8,849 nt of DNA from Alphaproteobacteria bacterium MarineAlpha3_Bin3 (GTDB taxonomy: Bacteria; Pseudomonadota; Alphaproteobacteria; Rhodospirillales; Casp-alpha2), in assembly GCA_002938075.1 (NCBI GenBank), contig PTLK01000071.1, positions 1 to 8,849 of the forward strand, in the 5' to 3' direction. Of this stretch, positions 6,392 to 8,849 are shown in pieces. Made by a program: the position numbers and the translations under genes. Each line of letters opens with the position of its first letter. The first letter of the stretch is position 1. The notes under the pieces were generated by a model. That model made no database searches and was not told the DNA's origin. It worked only from the letters and a program-made list of their open reading frames with translations.

Positions 6392-7456
6392 TTATTTCTT
6401 GTCCTTTTCTTTTCCCTTGTCGACGTCATGCTTTTTTCCGCCTTCGTCATCATCCTCCTTGGCCGCCGGGGGATCTTTTTTCGCCGTTTTTTCGGGTTCA
6501 GATTTTTTCGTTTTTGCCGGTTCTTTTTTCTTCGCCGGGACGGGTTCTTTCCTGGTTGCCGGCTTGTCCTTTGTCGCCGCCGGCTTTTTGGCTTTTGTTT
6601 GAGATTTCTCTTCGGCCTTTTGTTCTCCCTTCTCTTGCGCCTTCTCCTGCGTCGTCTCTTCAGGTTTCTTGGCCTTGGCCTCTGGCTTTACCGGCTGTTT
6701 GACCTCGTTGGGCAGTTTCTCCACCGGGCCTTCGGGCGATTCGCCCAAATCCTTGCCGGCGCTGGTCACTTCCTGCTGGATGCCGTCCAGTACGGCGCCG
6801 ACCATCAGTTCGCAATAAAGGTCGATGGCGCGGATGGCGTCGTCGTTGCCCGGCACCGGAAAGTCGATTCCTTCGGATTTGCTGTTGGAATCGATGATTC
6901 CGACAACCGGAATGTTCAACTTATTGGCCTCGGCGACGGCAATGGCCTCCTTATTGGTGTCGATAACCATCAGGATATCAGGCAAGGCACCCATTTCCTT
7001 GATGCCGCCGAGCGCCCGTTCGAGCTTGGCCCTCTCCCGGGTAAGGCCAAGAAGCTCTTTTTTGGTCAGGCCAACGGTTTCCCCCGCCAACTGTTCGTCG
7101 AGGTCCCGCAAGCGCTTGATGGAATTTGAAATCGTTCGCCAGTTGGTCATCATGCCGCCGAGCCAACGGTGATTGACGTAATACTGGCCGCACCGTTTGG
7201 CGGCTTCCGAGACTTTGTGCATGGCCTGGCGTTTGGTGCCGACGAACAGCACCCGCCCACCGGCGGCGGCGACGTCCCGGACGGCGACCATCGCCTGATG
7301 CAATAGCGGCACCGTCTTCTCCAGGTCGATGATATGAATTTTGTTCCGGACCCCGAAAAGATACGGCGCCATCTTCGGGTTCCAGCGCCGCGTGTTATGT
7401 CCGAAATGAACGCCAGCTTCCAGGAGCTGGCGCATGGTAAAGACGGGAAGCGCCAT
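6392..7456 (-). CDS. rpsB: 30S ribosomal protein S2 with long charged C-terminal tail
   Basis: S2 is a structural protein of the small ribosomal subunit. It binds late in assembly on the back of the head-body junction and helps hold S1. Residues 1-230 are a standard S2: the start MALPVFTMRQLLEAGVHFGH, then RRWNPKMAPYLFG, FVGTKRQA (71-78), the NHRWLGGMMTNW block (95-106) and PGNDDAIRAI (202-211). E. coli S2 has 241 residues; this one has 354. The extra part, from about 240 to the end, is low-complexity and predicted disordered: residues 251-354 include 32 Lys and 24 Asp/Glu, with much Ala and Pro and almost no hydrophobics. The frame is intact and stops at TAA. The ATG has a strong Shine-Dalgarno 8 nt upstream. 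It is followed by tsf, as in most bacteria. S2 identity is certain; the role of the tail is unknown. Confidence 0.97.
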   Translation of the reverse strand: MALPVFTMRQLLEAGVHFGHNTRRWNPKMAPYLFGVRNKIHIIDLEKTVPLLHQAMVAVRDVAAAGGRVLFVGTKRQAMHKVSEAAKRCGQYYVNHRWLGGMMTNWRTISNSIKRLRDLDEQLAGETVGLTKKELLGLTRERAKLERALGGIKEMGALPDILMVIDTNKEAIAVAEANKLNIPVVGIIDSNSKSEGIDFPVPGNDDAIRAIDLYCELMVGAVLDGIQQEVTSAGKDLGESPEGPVEKLPNEVKQPVKPEAKAKKPEETTQEKAQEKGEQKAEEKSQTKAKKPAATKDKPATRKEPVPAKKKEPAKTKKSEPEKTAKKDPPAAKEDDDEGGKKHDVDKGKEKDKK

Positions 7457-7464
7457 GGTCTTTA

Positions 7465-7470
7465 TCCTTC
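7465..7470 (-). promoter_or_regulatory. Shine-Dalgarno sequence of rpsB
   Basis: GAAGGA sits 8 nt before the ATG at 7456. It is one of the clearest ribosome binding sites in the window, and it fixes the S2 start. Confidence 0.75.
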
Positions 7471-7510
7471 TCCGGTTCTACCTCCGCGGACTTGGTCCTG
7501 CCACTAGGCC

Positions 7511-7559
7511 GGACACCGGAACGGCGAGTTGACGAATTGGCGTCAACCACCGTACGTCC
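7511..7559 (-). promoter_or_regulatory. Nested stem-loop in rpsB leader, possible S2 autoregulatory site
   Basis: The RNA strand has a perfect 7-bp stem, GUUGACG with CGUCAAC, closing a 6-nt loop CCAAUU (7547-7528). Two further arms nest outside it in register: CGG with CCG, and GGAC (7559-7556) with GUCC (7514-7511), separated by internal loops. The structure lies downstream of the candidate promoter and about 54 nt before the rpsB start codon. In E. coli the rpsB leader mediates feedback by S2. Whether this element is equivalent is inference. There is no U-run, so it is not a terminator. Confidence 0.4.
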
Positions 7560-7578
7560 GCGTGTGAAATCGGCGGAA

Positions 7579-7607
7579 TTCATAGCTTTTAGGGCCGGTG
7601 AATGCAA
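7579..7607 (-). promoter_or_regulatory. Candidate sigma70-type promoter for rpsB
   Basis: On the minus strand TTGCAT (7607-7602) is followed after 17 bp by TATGAA (7584-7579), each matching four of six consensus positions. The -10 is preceded by GC, giving GCTATGAA, which resembles the GCTA-type -10 seen in some alphaproteobacteria. Transcription would start near 7572 and give a leader of roughly 115 nt before the rpsB ATG. Only consensus and position support this. Confidence 0.45.
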
Positions 7608-7637
7608 GCGCAAATCTATTGGCCGGCCCCGGCGCCT

Positions 7638-8849
7638 TTAGAGTTCCCGCGCCTCGACGATGCCGGGAACGGCGCGCACGGAATCCAGGAATTGGGGCGA
7701 CACGGTGTACCCTTCCCGAAGCTCCACTTCCACTTCGCCGCCGTCTTCCAGCCGTGTGATAAGCCTGACCTGCCCCTGCCCCCGACGACCGGTGGCCAAG
7801 ACCTCGCGCAAGGCGGCCAGGGGAGCTTTGGAATCGACGACAATCGCCAACCCGGCGGCGGCCCTGGCGGCGTTCTCCAGTGGTTCCAGTTCCCGAATCT
7901 GGAAGCGCCCGTTGTCGCCGTCGAACTGGGCCCGGATGAAGAAGGACTTGCCGAGCACCAGGTTGGCCCGGTGGGCGGCAAGGGTCTCGGAAAAGGCGAC
8001 GGCCTCGAAGTTCCCGGACAGGTCCATGAACTTCAAAAACGCGTAGCGGTTGCCTTTTTTCGACGTCCCTTCGCTGATCGCCAACAAGGTCCCCGCCATG
8101 CGCCGGGGGCCCGGCTTGCCGGCGGCGACGATGTCGGCGTGGGCTTTGACCTTCAGCCGTTTCATGGTTTGCGTGAAGTCATCCAGCGGATGGCCCGAAA
8201 GATAAAGACCGGTGGCTTCGAATTCCTCGGTCAAGCGATCCATTTTCGGCCAGTCGGGAATTTCCGGCAAAGACTCCGCCTCAACGGCCCCTGCTCCATC
8301 GCCCCCGAACAGCCCCATCTGGCCGCTGTCACGTTCATCGTTGGCGATGCTGGCGTGGCGGAGCAGCATCTCAATGGCGTTGAACACCTGGCGCCTGTTG
8401 GAACAAAGGCTGTCGAAGGCCCCGGCCCTGATCAGGTTTTCCATCTGGCGCTTGTTGACCGCGTGGGGGTCGAGGCGTTGGGCGAGGTCGAACAGGTCCT
8501 TGAAGGGGCCGTTGGCCCGGCGTTCCCTGACCAATCTTTCCATGGCCGCTTTGCCAACGTTCTTGATCGCCGCCAGGGCGTAACGGATGGCTCCCTTGTC
8601 CCCACCGTCGCTCCTTTCGACCATAAAGACGGCGTCCGAGGCATTGACGTCCGGTCCCAAAAGCCCGACTCCCATTTGCCTGAGTTCCTGATGGAAGATG
8701 CTCAATTTGTCCGTATTGCCCATTTCCAAGGTCATCAACGTGGCCATGAATTCAACCGGGTGGTTGGCCTTCATGTAAGCCGTCTGGTAGGCGACCAGGG
8801 CATAGGCGGCTGCGTGGGATTTGTTGAAGCCGTAACCGGCGAATTTACT
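7638..8849 (-). CDS. dnaE: DNA polymerase III alpha subunit, C-terminal part (5' end outside window)
   Basis: This is the replicative DNA polymerase catalytic subunit, which extends DNA in the cytoplasm within the Pol III holoenzyme. The frame is open to the window edge, so only the last 403 residues are visible, against about 1150 for the family. The fragment opens with the conserved fingers motif KFAGYGFNKSHAAAYALV. A helix-hairpin-helix region lies at about visible residues 86-150 (YALAAIKNVGKAAMERL). Next is a QMGLF sequence (visible residues 177-181), which fits the internal sliding-clamp-binding motif. YLSGHPLDDF follows at 216-225, then an OB-fold from about 248 to 325 and a short C-terminal domain ending in EAREL before TAA. 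Catalytic aspartates and the PHP domain lie outside the window. It reads toward rpsB, and the gap between them carries a candidate promoter, so the two genes may be separate transcription units. The assignment is very secure. Confidence 0.97.
   Translation of the reverse strand, partial: SKFAGYGFNKSHAAAYALVAYQTAYMKANHPVEFMATLMTLEMGNTDKLSIFHQELRQMGVGLLGPDVNASDAVFMVERSDGGDKGAIRYALAAIKNVGKAAMERLVRERRANGPFKDLFDLAQRLDPHAVNKRQMENLIRAGAFDSLCSNRRQVFNAIEMLLRHASIANDERDSGQMGLFGGDGAGAVEAESLPEIPDWPKMDRLTEEFEATGLYLSGHPLDDFTQTMKRLKVKAHADIVAAGKPGPRRMAGTLLAISEGTSKKGNRYAFLKFMDLSGNFEAVAFSETLAAHRANLVLGKSFFIRAQFDGDNGRFQIRELEPLENAARAAAGLAIVVDSKAPLAALREVLATGRRGQGQVRLITRLEDGGEVEVELREGYTVSPQFLDSVRAVPGIVEAREL
8307..8321 (-). 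other. dnaE: Internal beta-clamp-binding motif of DnaE (QMGLF)
   Basis: These five codons read Gln-Met-Gly-Leu-Phe and lie between the helix-hairpin-helix region and the OB-fold. Family knowledge: bacterial DnaE contacts the sliding clamp through a QxxLF-like pentapeptide at this place. The sequence and location fit. Function is inferred. Confidence 0.75.

Noticed and set aside
6428..7129. A 233-residue + strand frame opposite rpsB, rich in Phe, Leu and Arg, resembling membrane segments
   Set aside because: The hydrophobic look is the reverse complement of the Lys/Glu-rich S2 tail; it is a composition artefact.
7395..7613. A 72-residue minus-strand frame starting in the rpsB leader and overlapping the rpsB start
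   Set aside because: It has a TTG start, no ribosome binding site and no domain, and it overlaps the candidate promoter, leader stem-loop and the S2 start in another frame.
7621..7637. GC-rich palindromic sequence just after the dnaE stop codon as a terminator
   Set aside because: GGCGCC and GGCCGGCC are self-complementary, but no U-run follows and no clean hairpin with a loop forms, so an intrinsic terminator cannot be supported.

Overview
The window is a slice of a core chromosomal locus from an alphaproteobacterium, read entirely from the minus strand. Gene order on the coding strand is dnaE (3' part) - rpsB - tsf - pyrH - frr - uppS - cdsA - dxr - rseP - start of a probable bamA. This order, an RseP of about 380 residues with one visible PDZ domain, and moderately GC-rich coding sequence suggest an alphaproteobacterium, possibly Rhodospirillales-like. 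The lineage is inferred from gene order and protein character, not from a phylogeny.

Layout in transcription order: 8849-7638 is the C-terminal third of DNA polymerase III alpha. A 181-bp gap (7637-7457) holds a candidate promoter and a nested stem-loop in the leader of rpsB. Then come rpsB (7456-6392, with a lysine/glutamate/proline-rich tail of about 115 residues), an 87-bp gap with a weak hairpin, tsf (6304-5378), a 121-bp gap, pyrH (5256-4540), a short gap built from a 14-bp tandem repeat, frr (4498-3932), uppS (3927-3190), cdsA (overlapping the end of uppS), a 30-bp junction made by a 28-bp tandem duplication, dxr (2504-1308), a 61-bp gap, rseP (1246-107), and 83 bp encoding a signal peptide that probably begins BamA. 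No gene-free stretch exceeds 300 bp.

Functionally the run joins translation (S2, EF-Ts, ribosome recycling factor) and UMP kinase to envelope building: undecaprenyl diphosphate synthase, CDP-diacylglycerol synthase, the MEP-pathway enzyme Dxr that supplies isoprenoid precursors to UppS, the site-2 protease RseP, and outer-membrane assembly. Tight spacing and overlap from frr to cdsA suggest co-transcription and translational coupling. No convincing intrinsic terminator was seen between rpsB and the end of the window.

This is mostly an ordinary housekeeping region, and no mobile element, CRISPR array, defence system or new multi-gene system was found. What deserves a second look is small in scale: two independent tandem duplications over gene-end/gene-start junctions (cdsA/dxr and pyrH/frr), a possible promoter created by the first, the long charged tail on S2, and the structured rpsB leader.
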